Source: Typhlomys cinereus (lineage: Eukaryota; Chordata; Mammalia; Rodentia; Platacanthomyidae). From it: a stretch of DNA of 64,000 nt. A program made the translations under genes and the position numbers. How positions within the stretch are numbered: position 1 is the stretch's first letter; the number at the start of each line of letters is the position of its first letter. The notes below the pieces were generated by a model. It was not told the DNA's origin. It searched no databases and worked only from the letters and a program-made list of their open reading frames with translations. The stretch is taken from NCBI GenBank assembly GCA_023101885.1, contig JALPQD010000006.1, positions 11,463,085-11,527,084 of the forward strand. Direction: 5' to 3'. Shown here in pieces: positions 11,337-23,284 of this stretch.

Positions 11337-12680
11337 AAGAGTTATACTGAACCCTGAAAGTTTTTCCCTGGTCTACTTGAATCTGGTGTGAAAGGAAAGC
11401 AGGAGGAGAAGTCATGCTCCACGGGACCTAGAAAGAGCAAAAGAGACAGAAGCAAATGCTTGAAGAACTCCACTTTTCACTGCCATCTAAGGTACTCTGT
11501 TTGAGTCCCAAGAGGAAGTCACGTGTCTCAGGTCTGTTGTAGGACTTGTAGCGCAGGGCAGTGTTGTGCTGTTAAAAGGACACCGACTTTGAGGAGAGCC
11601 TGCCCCTGTGAGCCGGGCTTCTCCCGGTGGGAAAACCCTTGTAATTCATTTACCTCGCTGAGCATCCTCGTCGCTGTTGACCGTATAAAAGCGTTGGACC
11701 AAATCATTTTCTACGTGGCTCTAACAATGATGGCATTCTAGGAAGAAAAGCAAAAAATAAATAAATAAATAAAAAATAAAAGGGGCATAAGCAAAAGAGG
11801 AAGTGAAAAGGAAGAGAAGAAAGAACACAGAAGGGTCCAAAGAACTTTTTCGAGACTACCTTTTGACTTTCTGTTAGGGTTCCAACTCTCCTTCTGTTCT
11901 TAGCTCCATGAGTGTGACCCCTTTCCTTGCTTCTGTCTACTACCTGCTACTGTTTTGCTACTTGTTGGCCTTGCTAGAATCCTCGATTCCCCTGCCATTC
12001 CTCGTGTGCTTCTGTGCGGTTGCCTCTGATGAAAACAGGGCAGCATTTCTTGTGAAGTGATATTGCAAACTTAACTTATCTATTAACTTATTTTTAGTAC
12101 TTAGGCAGTATTATTAACTTTAGACAGTAGCTTATTTTTTTTTTAAAGCATGCTTTCCCTGTCCATTTCTTCCACAATTCCATTCCATTTTAGACCATTC
12201 GGAATTCAGTCTAGTATAATGAAAATATATTATGAGAACAAACACTTAGGGGTCTCCTGTGCAGCTCATCCCTGTGCTTTGTCTCCCCTACATCCTCCCT
12301 CCCCCCACCCCCCACTCCCCGTGGTTTAGCTCTTTATGAAATACGAGAAGTTGAGTGTGAACATACAATCCCTTCATCCTAAAGATATTGTTCTGATTAG
12401 TGAAATACTGATTCTTAACCATATGACACAATTGATGAGGTTACTTTCAGTATCTTTCACGTTGTCTGTCTCTATCCAGTGACCGAAGAATTAAAGTGTA
12501 CATTGTTTTCATTATTGGAGTAGATATTTATATATTTAGCAAGCTTTTCATGTGTATTTAATTCTGTATTATTTCTTATATTTGTATTAAAATGCTTAAT
12601 GATTAAAAGTGTCAACTCTAAATATTTGATGTATGCATTCCCTTGGGAAATGTGGAAATAAACAGTAACACTCCGGTTTT
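11337..12680 (+). other. CD200: CD200 3' untranslated region
   Basis: About 1.3 kb of untranslated sequence runs from the stop at 11336 to a polyadenylation signal at 12657. It includes an (AAAT)n-type run at about 11756-11780 that contains AATAAA hexamers and could serve as an early poly(A) site. A C-rich patch lies at 12296-12319, and several ATTTA/TATTTA-type AU-rich motifs lie in the last 200 bases. The 209-base open frame at 11523-11741 lies inside the UTR and is probably chance. The 3' cleavage point is estimated. Confidence 0.75.
12657..12662 (+). terminator. CD200: polyadenylation signal AATAAA of CD200
   Basis: A canonical hexamer is followed within 40 bases by a T- and GT-rich element (TTTTCTCTCTGTGAGTGTG). 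It sits at the expected end of the CD200 3' UTR. Confidence 0.75.
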
Positions 12681-12750
12681 CTCTCTGTGAGTGTGAAACT
12701 CTCCCTTCCTTTCTGTTTCCAATCCCTTGAAAGATTCAGTTGACTTTTCT

Positions 12751-13199
12751 TTTTTTTTTTTTTTATTAAAAATTTAATTATACATTTTAAAATTTTTTAC
12801 CAGTTCCCTCCCTCCCCCCTCCTCCCCCTCCCCTTCCCCCAGTGCCTCCCCCCCAATTCCCAGAGAGTCCTTTATTGTATACGCCTAACTCTCCATTGGG
12901 TCCTCCTCTCCGATGACATATAAGGACCCAGTGGCATTTCCATAAGCCCTTTCTTTTGTTCCCCTTAAGCATAAGATCACTACTATGGCTGTCAATCCCT
13001 TGCCTCCAGGGGTCTCGGTGCCCTTAACAGATGCTAGACTTTATGAGGGCAACAGTGCGCTGGACATTGCGCAGGGCATGCAAAGTCCCATTACGATTGC
13101 TTTGGCCCCAACTATTGTTGAGAATCTTGCAAATCGTTGCTCCTCCCATCCTTTTGCTCTTACAATCTTACCGCCCCCTCTTCCGCAAATGTCCCTGAG
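12751..13199 (-). mobile_element. young 5'-truncated L1, 3' UTR only
   Basis: A poly(T) start, a C-rich tract at 12804-12855 (poly-purine on the L1 sense strand) and about 350 bases of L1 3' UTR are present, so the element reads on the - strand. It is flanked by a perfect 15-bp target-site duplication, TCAGTTGACTTTTCT, at 12736-12750 and 13200-13214. The sequence is nearly identical to the copy at 45512. It lies less than 100 bases beyond the CD200 poly(A) signal and faces the gene tail to tail. An open frame on the opposite strand (from 12985) is shared with the other copies. Confidence 0.93.
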
Positions 13200-13214
13200 T
13201 CAGTTGACTTTTCT

Positions 13215-15153
13215 GATCACAAAAAATCACAGATGGGATGTCTCTGCTGTGGTTAGTGGAGCTTCTATAGTCTGCTGCCTGAATGTCTTCTTGACATGAG
13301 TTCATGAATTATGTAGCCCTTTCTAATGTATGCTTTCTTGACTTTGCCTTTAAATACCAACCTCAAAGACTCACTAGCTTACCTGTTTTTGTATATAATA
13401 AGAATCGCCACTCTATTTTATATTTCTGGTGCCTTGGTTGAATCATGACTAAGTTAGACAAAGCATGTGGAGGCAGGATTCTCCAATGTTTGGGCCTCAG
13501 GCCCCCTGTGTATTTATGAATAGTATTGAGGACTGCAAGAAGACAATTTGTGAAAATGAATTAGTATTCGTCTACCATATTTGAGGTGGAAACTGATAAA
13601 TTTTAAAAGCAAAACTAATTAGCATATGGTGCTATTAGTGCTGCATACATCATATAACGCAGAATTTCTGCTGAGTCCCGCAGCATACCCTTGAAAGAAT
13701 GAAAGTGAACAAGGCAAATAGCACTCTGGTGCTATTGTGAAAATAGTTTTGATTCTAGGGACTGACAGAATAGTCTCAGAGATGGCACTAAAGAGGGCTG
13801 ATAAAGAAAGCTTCCTTAGAAGATCACATCAGCCTTTCTCAAAGGAACTCCCTTTAGAGAAGCCATCTCCATATATCTAAGCATCGTACCTTTCAAACAG
13901 CCTTTCATTGAGACCATTACCTTTCAGGAAGTTCCATTTGGAGTTAAGAGACTTTAGGGGGCATTGGGATTTAGCATCATCAGTCACTAATAATTCAGTC
14001 TAAATTGTTGTATTAAATGACGACAGAATGTGAAGGCACTTAGACATAGGTCAGATGTGTTTGATGAAGGAGACAAGGGGAGAAAGTTGTAAATACAGAA
14101 AAGAAGGAAGGGCTTTTGAGCATACTCCTTTGAAAGAATCCAAGTGAACGTGGAACACATGACTCCTTACTTCCTGTCCACGTACCTAGACCTGCCCCCC
14201 AACATTCACCTTTAACCACCAACACTTCAACCTCTGTGCATTAGAAAAAATAGCTTGGATTTCACAAATTGAAGCAAAAATGGGAAAGTTATAAGCTTTT
14301 TGTCTCACTTAAAATAATTCAGTCACATATTGCTTGGTTAAAATGTTAGAAAAATTCCAGGGTGATAGTAAGCCCGTTCACAACTAGAGGAAATGAAAGA
14401 ATCTTTCAGTGCTTAGCAAAAACTGAAACAGAAGATGAGGTGGCTTTCTTATTAGATATGTACCCATTGCTTACAAGAAAGTGATTCACAAATATATGCC
14501 CAAGAGATCAAAATCCCAATGATTAATAGGTATCGTAATCTTTGGGTAAATAATTCTCTTTACATAGCTGCACATCAGCCTGGGCTACACAGTGAATTTG
14601 AGATCAGCCTCCTGCTTCTCTTAATCCATGCTCAAAGCTTTCTATTTCATTTCCTTGTCTCTTCTTCCCCTTCTTTTTGATATATATGTGTGTGTGTGTA
14701 TATATATATCCTTTCAGTATATTTTAAACTGTTCTAAACTATGTTAAGTGAAACCCATGCATGAAATTTCTTCTATGCTTTCTACTTCACACAGAATAGA
14801 TCCAAAGTCTTATGTAGGTTATAAGGTTTCACATGAGTGAGATTTCTGGTACTACAAAATCATGTCTTACTCCTCTTGATCACTAGCCTCTCTGATAGTT
14901 TATCAGTATTTCAGACATATTGTTTGGCACTTCCTCGTCTCACCTTTTGGAGTATCTTTCCTACAGAGAGCCAAACAATCCTTCTGCTTCCTGCTAACAA
15001 TATGCCCAATCGTCCTTTTTCATTCGTTGCTCTCATCACATGTTGTTGTATTGAACCTGTTGCTTCTACATTCTTCTTATTATTTTCTCCTTCCACTACA
15101 CTAGTTACATTTTCCTTATTTCATTACATTTTCATTATTCAATACATCTTTCT
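13215..15153. other. intergenic, no gene seen
   Basis: AT-rich sequence with one B1 scrap at about 14570-14612 (CAGCCTGGGCTACACAGTGA) and a short TG/TA run at 14684-14710. The open frame at 14837-15169 has no features beyond low-complexity hydrophobic codons. Confidence 0.6.
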
Positions 15154-15690
15154 TAGGCTGGGCATGTAGATCTGTTGGTAGAGGGCTTGGCTGGGAGGGT
15201 GATCATTGGTACCACCTAAATCGGGTGTCATGGTTTGAATGTGGCTTGTCCCCTACGAGCTCATGTGTTTGATTGCTTAGCTGCTGTTAATGTTTGGGAA
15301 GGTTGTAAATCCTTTATGGTGGTAGCTAAGTCATGCTTCCTCTCAGTTTGCTCCTGTTCTGCCTTAATGATGGTTATGGTCATCTGAAATAGACCTATTT
15401 GTTTCTGCTTTCAGCTATGTTTTCTGCTGTGTGAGTCCCTCCATAATAGACTAATCCTTCTTGAAAATGTAAGACAAATAAATCTCTCTTTCTCCCTTTT
15501 GTTGAGCATGAACATTGTCTCTCAGCACAAAGAAAAGTAACTGTAACACTAGGCACAGTGGTATGTGCTCATAACCCCAACCATAGGGAGGTAGGGGCAG
15601 ACAGATCATTCGAGATCATCCTCAGCTACACAGAAGTTTGAGTGAAACTGGGAAACCTGAGACTCTGTTTCAAATAAAAAAAATAGATGT
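15154..15690 (+). repeat. ID-B1 dimeric SINE split by an LTR
   Basis: The left part (15154-15225) has an ID-like tRNA head (GGCTGGGCATGTAGATCTG, then TTGGTAGAGGGCTTGGC) reaching ACCACCTAAATCGGG. The right part (15549-15690) resumes with a B1-like GGCACAGTGGTATGTGCTC and ends in CTCTGTTTCAAATAAA. An LTR occupies 15226-15548 between them. The parts read continuously once the LTR is ignored. Confidence 0.75.
15226..15548 (+). mobile_element. solo ERVL-MaLR-type LTR
   Basis: It begins TGTCATGGTTTGAATGTGG and ends AAAGTAACTGTAACA, the TG...CA boundaries of this LTR group, with an AATAAA near 15478. It is inserted in a SINE. The 5-base flanks (TCGGG and CTAGG) do not match well, so the duplication is decayed or the limits are off by a few bases. 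Confidence 0.75.
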
Positions 15691-15839
15691 ATCTTTCTTG
15701 AGAAAAATATTTTTCAATTTATACACTGTGGGAAAAAGGAGTGTTTCAGTAAACATCACTTTGAAGCATCCTTTCTGCCTTATAGGATAGAGTATGATTA
15801 AAGTAAATGATTAGGAAAGGAAGATTTTTTTAGAATTCG

Positions 15840-16140
15840 CAGTCATGGGTTAGGGAGTTGGCTCAGTCAATAAAGTGCTTAGCACATGCATCAGGAACCG
15901 AGTTTGGATCCCCAACATCCACATAAAAAGCTAGACATGGCAGTACATAGCTGTAATCCCACTGTTGAGAAGGCAGAGATAGGAGGATTCCTGGGAGGTC
16001 TGCTGACCAATTGGCTAAAGATTTAGTGAGAGACTGTCACACAAAAAAAAAATACAAAGGGGTGAATGACTTAGGAAGACACTCAGTGTTGATTTCTGAC
16101 ACACACATGCACACACACACACACACATATATACACACAC
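15840..16140 (+). repeat. B4-like composite SINE with (CA)n tail
   Basis: A tRNA-type head (GGGAGTTGGCTCAGTCAATA, GTTTGGATCCCCAACA) is followed by B1-like sequence (GCTGTAATCCCACTG, GAAGGCAGAGATAGG) and ends in CA repeats at 16100-16140. This is the order of B4-type rodent SINEs. Confidence 0.75.
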
Positions 16141-17221
16141 AATTAGCAGCCATGAAGCACAAAAATAACCATAAAGGATTCAGAGCCAAAAGGATGGGAA
16201 TTATATTCCAATTCTGGAATTCAGTAATTGTGTTCATGGGTCAGTCACTTAATCCAGTATAAACAGTGTGCACCAGGTTCAATGTAAACTGGGTGTGCAT
16301 TGAGCCTATGTCCCTGAGTGGGCATAGGTATCAAAGGAGAAAGAGTGTATTCTGCAAGATATGCAAGTTTATTTGTTGAGGTCTATCTTCTGGTGATAGC
16401 AAGACTCCCACTGACACAGCAGGTCATTTGATCACAGTGCCCTTTTTAGATCCTCCTCATGTCACATTTGCACCACCCTTTTTCTGAAGTGAACATTGGG
16501 CATGGAGGAAGTAAAATTGGCTGCAGAGACTGTGGTCTAACTGAGTAAAGAGAGAGCCTACTTGGCTACAGACGTAGCTGAGAAGCTTGCACCACTAGGA
16601 TGACTAGGTCTTTCTCATTGCTGGGGACCAAAATAGAGGATACACAGACGTTCAGTGTGACACTGTGACATTGGCTTTTCTGGTACAATTTGTCATGTGC
16701 CTTTGAAGTCTGAACGCTTGTAACCTTTTCTAAAGATGATAAGTCATACTCCAGATACGTAAAAAGGATGTCAAAATAGCCCTTCTGGATTCTCTGACCA
16801 GAATAATGTTACTAACCATCATGGCCAGAATTTGAAAAGTCCCTAATAGCTCATAGACACTTGGAAACTTTGAATCTGGCTCATGTTAGTCTAGATAAGG
16901 GAATGCTCAATTCAAAGTATATCCAAGCACATCATATATATATATGGATTTGATATAGTGATTTTAGCTTTTTTAAACTTAAAAATAGTTAGAATTCAAG
17001 AAAAACAGTTATTTTTTTTTCTGGGAATATCCTTCAGGTTCCAGTCTAATTGCAGAGGCTCTGAAGTCAAGCTGTTTGGGTCTTGAAGTTTGAATGCCAC
17101 ATGATTCTGTATGGTTGTAGATACAGCTGTGTCTAATGAGTTCCTTAACTTTTAAGAAACCTATTGGCTTCCCTTCTTATAAATCAAAACCAACGTGTTT
17201 ACAAGTCACTTAAAAATAAAT
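16141..17221. other. intergenic, no gene seen
   Basis: No exon or clear repeat is recognised. A short TA run lies at about 16934-16944. Confidence 0.5.
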
Positions 17222-17440
17222 CAGGGTTGGAGAAATAGTTCACTTGATAAAGTGCTTGTTTTGCAAGCTTAAGGATGCGAGTCTGACACCCGGGGTCCAC
17301 GGTGAGGGGGAAGCTTGTATTGCATTCCCAGCGTGAAGAAGAAGATGCCTGAGGCTTGCTGACCAGCCACCTTAGTCTATTTAGTGACCTCTAGACCAGT
17401 GGTGAAAGATCTTACTTCAAAATAAAAAATAATAATGATA
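17222..17440 (+). repeat. B4-like tRNA-derived SINE
   Basis: A tRNA-type head (CAGGGTTGGAGAAATAGTTC, AAAGTGCTTGTTTTGCAAGC) is followed by the body and an A-rich AATAAAAAATAATAATG tail. Confidence 0.7.
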
Positions 17441-17449
17441 ATAAAAACA

Positions 17450-17600
17450 GGTAGAGGGACAGGTGAGATAGCTGAGTGGGTAAGGAACCTGCCCAAAAAC
17501 CTGGTGATCTGAGTTCAATACCCAGAAACCCATATGGTGAATGTATGTCTCTCCCTCTCTATCTCTCACTCTTAAATAGATCAATAAACTAAAAAAAAAG
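17450..17600 (+). repeat. B2-like SINE
   Basis: The head GGACAGGTGAGATAGCTGAG with GTGATCTGAGTTCAATACCC resembles the tRNA-like B2 head. It ends in a CT-rich block, AATAAA and an A run. Confidence 0.75.
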
Positions 17601-20600
17601 GTGGAATTGATGCACAGCACGTGAGCAATGATACCTGAGATTTTCCTCTTCTCTCCACATGTATGTTCACCTGTTCACACATGCATTGACACACACAAAT
17701 ATGCACACTCACACATATACATTCACTATATATACATGTATGTACATATATATCAAATAAGTCACATTGTGGCTTTAATTAAATGCTCTTAAGCAGCAGC
17801 CTATTAAGAGGCCAGATGGCTCTGAGTTAAGCACCAGGAAACCCTTAAGCTGTGAATGATCATTAAACACAGTATGACATTAAAACAGTATGACAGAAGA
17901 AGCTCATTGTTTACCCACTATCCCATCAGGGAGGTAGGACTGGCCTCTTGGTGCCTGTGAAATGTACCCTAAATGTAGTCCCTCTTTCTGTCAGTCTCAG
18001 TGGGTTCTGAAAAGGCCCAACCAGTGCAAGAAGTGCAAGACATGGTTGGAGCCACTTGAGGAAAGGAGGTATTTCTTAGAACTAATTTTAACTTAGAAAC
18101 CACTTAGAGAGAATTCCAGGCCTATCAAGTTGACCCTGTGTTTGATTTGGCCTGACCCTGTCCCAGTGTTGACAGAGGACCCCATGGGATAGACGTGATC
18201 TTGTATAAACAGATGTGGGCAACAGCTTGAATTTTTGTATCTCAGGGGTCAGTCAACATGAAACTCCTGAATAAACTGCAACTTCCTGCTGTAAATGAGG
18301 ATCGCAGTGGCCTCTGGAAGAAACTGGCAGAGAATCTCGGGAGTCAGTATTCCAAGGCGTTTCTTAAAAGTGATCTCTTTCAAGGCCTCGCTGGCTGAGT
18401 TCACAAAGCCTTTTCCTGAATGGATGAGAAAAAAGGCAGTGGAAATCTGCAGCGTTGTGACGAACACTCTTACGTGGCCTGAGAGGCTCCAGTTAGGTGA
18501 CTAAGAAAGCCATTTTCAAAGTTTAAATATAGCATCAGGGTCTAAGCATTTACTGAAAACCGAAACTTTCCTAAGTCACTTCCCCACATGAGGTTTAGAG
18601 TCATTTCCATTATGGACTTTGATTTATTTCCAGCATCCTTGGCACTGAAAAGGTACACATAAGTTTGATTCATTTCATTCTGGAGATAACTTGTCTGCTG
18701 TACACACTTTTGGGGGGTAGAGTCATTTTGATAGTCTCCTTCAAGATTATCCCCCCACCCCTTCAGGGCACACAGGTACATTTGAATACACTCTTAATAG
18801 GGCAAGGAGTGAGCAAGTGTCCAGAGATGCCCATGAACAATATCAAATATAATTAGAAACCAAAGGAACCACTCATGCAACACACACATAGAAAGCCAGA
18901 CTTGAAGACGTTTCCATTTACTCTCAAGTTGCAACTTGAGGAGCATTTTGGGCCTGGACAGAAGAAAAGAAGGAAGAAAACAAGTGACTTCACAAATGCG
19001 GGCCCCATGTTGACCTTGATTTATTTTAGAGGTGGAAGAGAACTGCCAATGTCGTTTAAAAGTTGTTTGTTATTATTGGTTTTTCTATTAAAACTCTAAG
19101 AATAACTTTCTTATGCAATCATTAAGAAGTGACACTGTAATTCTCCCGAGTGTCTGCAAAACATGTTTGTAGTAATAAAATGAGTAGCACGTGGTCAGGC
19201 TGTCACTCAATAGGCACTTCGTATAGTGGGATTCCGGAAGTAGCTGCAGGAAAAGGAATGATAAAGCCCTGTCCTATAACTCTCAACAGTTAAGAATCTA
19301 CGAAATAAACCTATCTGCAGGTGTTCTAAAGCAACCTATGGAAATTCACACAGTCATGAACATCAGAACAATACAGATCGAGCGTTGTTTAATGTACAAA
19401 TACTTGAGGTTGACCAGAAGTGGTTTAGGTTTTTTGGACTTTGGGCTATTTGCCTAAATGTAAATTGATATCTCAGTAATGAAATCCAAGTATAAGCACA
19501 ATTAATATATCTAAATCATATACATATATGCTGAATGTAATTTTGCACATCATATTTACTGTGCTGGCATCACGACTCTGACCTGTTCTGTGAGATCAAG
19601 TATGGAAATTGAATTATTGTCCAAAATGTTTTGACTTTTGTACCATTTTATATTAAAAATGTTCAACTTGTATATTTATCACAATTGAATTTGTACATTG
19701 ATTTCATATGATTGCAAATACATTATGGTGTCTTAGATATAGCTGATAAGGAATAAGACTGGCAATATGTCAGTTATTAATGGATTGTGGCTCGTTATAC
19801 TTCCCTACTTTCTATATGCTTGAAAAAAATATCATAATCAGAAGTTAGAAAAGGGTTTGAGAACAACATTTCCATTGTGTGAAAATATAGGAAGGGCTTT
19901 CATCTAAGCAAGAACACAGGCTCTCCTCTGCACTCACAATACATTCAGTTTTGCCACCTTTTCTTTGAAATAAAGTTTTCCTTGATGATCTTGAACTCCA
20001 TTATTCTAGAAGTCTATCAATGGGTAAAAAATTCAAGTGCTCTGCACTGGATCTTCCATCAAAACCAAAATAACAAAATTACTGCACACTTGCTCTCTTA
20101 GCAAATATTGTAGCAGAAAAGAGTTGATAGATAGGTACCAGCACAGTTGACAGAAACAGAGTGTAATGTTGAACTCACAAGAAAATCACAAGGTCATTGA
20201 ACTCACAAGAAAATCACAAGATCATTGAAATCACAAGAAAATCACAAGGTCAAGATACATGACAAACATGTTGCAATAGTTTCTGTGCCCATCTGAGGTG
20301 ACTCCTGACCATCAAGGGTATATGATCGCATGTTGTGGAGCCAGAATGACATTCACCTCACATAGCTTAGAAGCAGCATTGCAATCCTGTCTGTGTTTCT
20401 TCTAGATTGAACTGGATAAAAGTTGGAAAGCAGTTTTGGGGCCAAGTACCCCATCATTTCTAGAATTATTTCTAGATATTAACGTAAACTTTGAATATAT
20501 CTTTTATTTTGCAATCTAACATGCTCCAAACTACCTGAGCCAGATTGAACATGTATTGAAGATTTTGTCTTGTACCAACTTAGCTTCTGTCTTTATTTCC

Positions 20601-21124
20601 TGAGTCCATCTCACAATGACCCTTTAGGTAATTGGCTAAGGACTCAAAGCCCATCTTATTGGTCTTTGTTCTCTAATCACAGAATTTTTCCCTATTTATG
20701 GGATCATCTTCTCCTTTTTCTCTTTTTGGACAATGCTACTTTCATCCATAGTTAGGACATTCATTGAAAAATGATGCTCAGATCAAGGCAATGCCACTTT
20801 ACCCTCCATATTAAAATCAAGAGAAAAGTGTTTCTTTCCTGAGGGAGTCGACACATTCTTTCACATCTGATTCTAATTATATGAGTGACTTATTCTTTCC
20901 TTGACAATTAAGAAGGCAAATCCCAATTTAATTCTTTTTCTTATTATTATTTTAAAAGTATGACATTCCAAAGAGTAGCAGGACATGAAAAATTTTAAAA
21001 AATCCACATACGTCCCACTACCTAGAAAAGTCACTATTACCATTTTTTGTAAAATTCAACTATGGCAACCAGAGCTAAAGGCAATTTGCCATTACATTTT
21101 ATATAAAAACACTCTTTTTTTCTC
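17601..21124. other. intergenic, mostly unrecognised
   Basis: There is no convincing gene. A block at about 18240-18500 is richer in CpG than its surroundings and holds overlapping short open frames on both strands, which I do not recognise. The segment 19390-19720 looks like a decayed old interspersed repeat that I cannot name. A 28-bp minisatellite at 20171 is listed separately. Confidence 0.5.
20171..20254. repeat. 28-bp tandem repeat, three units
   Basis: Three units of 28 bases, each starting GAACTCACAAGAAAATCACA or one base different, start at 20171, 20199 and 20227. Confidence 0.92.
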
Positions 21125-21476
21125 ATGTGTATGTGTGTATAAGCACATGTGTACTGGCACATATGTGTGTTTGGGTAGTGTGTACTTGTGTACATACATT
21201 TGTGTGTGTGGGTCCAAAGGTGGGAATTAATTTCACTCACTGTTACACTTTATTGTTTTGAGGCTGAGTCCCTAATTAAACTCAGAGCTCGCTGGCAGGG
21301 CTAGTCTGAATGGCAAGCTTACTCTGGTAATGCCCAGATTCTACCTTCTGAAGACGATATATGGGCAGGCTGCCACACCCACTTGACATTTTACATAAGA
21401 TTTGGGAGTCCTAGATTTCCAATTTTTGTTTGTGAAACAAGCTCTTTAGCTACTGAGTCATTTCCCCAGCTCCCAG
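21125..21476 (-). repeat. tRNA-derived SINE with TG-rich tail
   Basis: On the - strand it begins GGGAGCTGGGGAAATGACTC (read from 21476 leftwards) and runs to a GT-rich stretch at 21125-21210, which is the tail. Confidence 0.65.
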
Positions 21477-22059
21477 TTTATTTCTTTTTAAGCATATTTC
21501 TTTGAGGTTGCTTCAAATCACTTAAATAAACTGACATGATACTAATGTGAGGCAAGTCTTGTCAAACCTTGTTTCCCAACATAATTCCTATGTAACAATG
21601 AGATTATAAGGATTTATCATGTGAGTCACTGGTTGCAAGCAGGAAAATGTGAAGTATCCAAAGTACTAGGAAAGAACAATAAAGAATGCAGTGAGCACAT
21701 GTTGAATATTTGGCTGTTTCAACTGGGCATGGCCTGGATTGCTGTTGATGTCATTTACATCCTAAACTCTATAAGTTCTCTTATTTGACTTGCAGACAAC
21801 GACAAACTCTAGAAGAATGGAAGGCTCAGTAATTTCCAAGTATAAGCTAGCAAAGTTAGATATTACTAGACAGAAAGAATTTTGTTGTATTAGATATTTG
21901 GGAAGTGTTTTGTTGTCATTAAAAATTTTTCAAGCATCCTCCAGGAAGTAATACCTGAATCCCAGGCTGATTATTAAACAATTCAGCTCATTTTGTAAAG
22001 TAAGGGAGAGTAGACTGAGGTGAGAGTTGGAGGTCAGTGTAGCAGTGTAAAATGATAAC

Positions 22060-22240
22060 TCAGTCAGGCATGATGGTAACCCCTGTAATCCCATTACTTG
22101 AAAGGCATAGACAGAAGAAATGGGGATTTGAAGTTTCCTTCAGCTAGAGGCCAGTCTTAGTTATGTAAGCCCTTCTCTAAGAAAGAAGAAAGAAAGAAAG
22201 AAAGAAGACAGAGAAAAGAGGAAGAGAGAGAGAGAATAAT
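22060..22240 (+). repeat. B1 SINE with GAAA/GA tail
   Basis: It begins CAGTCAGGCATGATGGTAAC, followed by CCTGTAATCCCATTAC and GAGGCCAGTCTTAGTTATG, and ends in a (GAAA)n and (GA)n tail. Confidence 0.8.
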
Positions 22241-22562
22241 CATAGCTATTTACAGAGCAAAGTTTGGTGTACTATCTTCCTACCTATAGGTGTTCTAGTT
22301 ATAGTAAGAGGAATGAGTTCCATTCTGAGAAGTGGATCTTGATTTCAATCAGAAAGATGTTGGTTGTTTCTTTGAAACACATGCCACTATTACACTGGTG
22401 TTCACCTGTTGTCATGGTGATTTTATTGCAACTTGTAGATCTCCTGAGTTGATGAGGCTGTGATTATTTCTCTCCCCCAGTAAAGCACTTAGCACTCAGC
22501 CTAGAAGTCTTCTACAAGAGAGGTAGAGAATGTCAATACCCTAACAGGATGGAGCCTAGGCC

Positions 22563-23165
22563 AGTAGAACAGCAGTGAAAAGCACAACGGCCAGCTATAA
22601 TGCAGATTACTGGTGACCTGGCAATGCTAACCCAAAATCAGGCCATCCTAACCTCTCCCCATCCTTAGGCTTAGGGAACCTCATGGAAGAGGGGGCAGTA
22701 AGAGTGTAAGAACTTAGAGATGGGAAGGTCAACCATTGGATAAGACATTCCATTGAAAGCAGGACTGCTGTATCTGGAAACTCACTGCAGTGAGACTTGT
22801 CCTTGCCAGACCTGCATAATGACTGAAATACCCACATATCTCTATAGATTGAAGAGAGAAGAGAGATGAGAGCACACAGTGGAAACCTTAGGGAATAGAG
22901 CTGGATGAATGAAGGGAAACACCTTATCAGTGGATTGTCCTGAGGGAGGGCAACTTGGCATGCCACAGAAGCTTGAACCTCCACAAAAGTAGACAAGTCA
23001 GAGGGTCCACAGAAGCAGTCAGACAGGAGGGTGGCAGGGAGTGGAATGGATTGATGAGGGGAAGGAAGAAGGGAGACAGGAGGGAGGTGGGAGAGGGGAA
23101 GGAAGGAAGCAGGGATTAGTACTCAATATGCTTGTAAAAAAAACTAAAATAATAATAATAAAAGG
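22563..23165 (+). mobile_element. older L1 3' end
   Basis: The segment CTCCCCATCCTTAGGCTTAG, then GAGGGGGCAGTAAGAGTGTA, aligns in order with the reverse complement of the young L1 3' UTR at 61255-61385. It continues to a purine-rich tract at 23030-23115 and an AATAATAATAAAA tail, so this is an L1 3' UTR in + orientation from an older subfamily. Confidence 0.75.
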
Positions 23166-23284
23166 AGAGAGAGAGAAAGGAACAAAGGAACAATGAAAGG
23201 AAAGAAGAAAGCAAGGAAGGAAAAATGGAAGGAATATTATATATACTAGAAGAAACAATAGAAGACAACTCATAGACCTTACAG

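Larger units (their letters stand above)
1..12680 (+). other. CD200: CD200 locus, 3' part
   Basis: The segment carries the last exons of CD200 (OX-2), a type I membrane glycoprotein of the Ig superfamily that binds CD200R on myeloid cells and delivers an inhibitory signal. The visible parts are the membrane-proximal Ig exon, the transmembrane exon and the terminal 3' UTR exon, each bounded by AG/GT splice signals with matching codon phases. The signal peptide and V-type domain exons are not seen and should lie upstream of base 1. The assignment rests on close protein similarity to human and mouse CD200 as I remember them. The 3' limit is the polyadenylation signal near 12657 plus about 20 bases and is approximate. 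Confidence 0.93.

Noticed and set aside
12787..12972. Glycine-rich open frames on the - strand at 12787, 45546 and 60916
   Set aside because: They come from the G-rich tract of the L1 3' UTR and are not genes.
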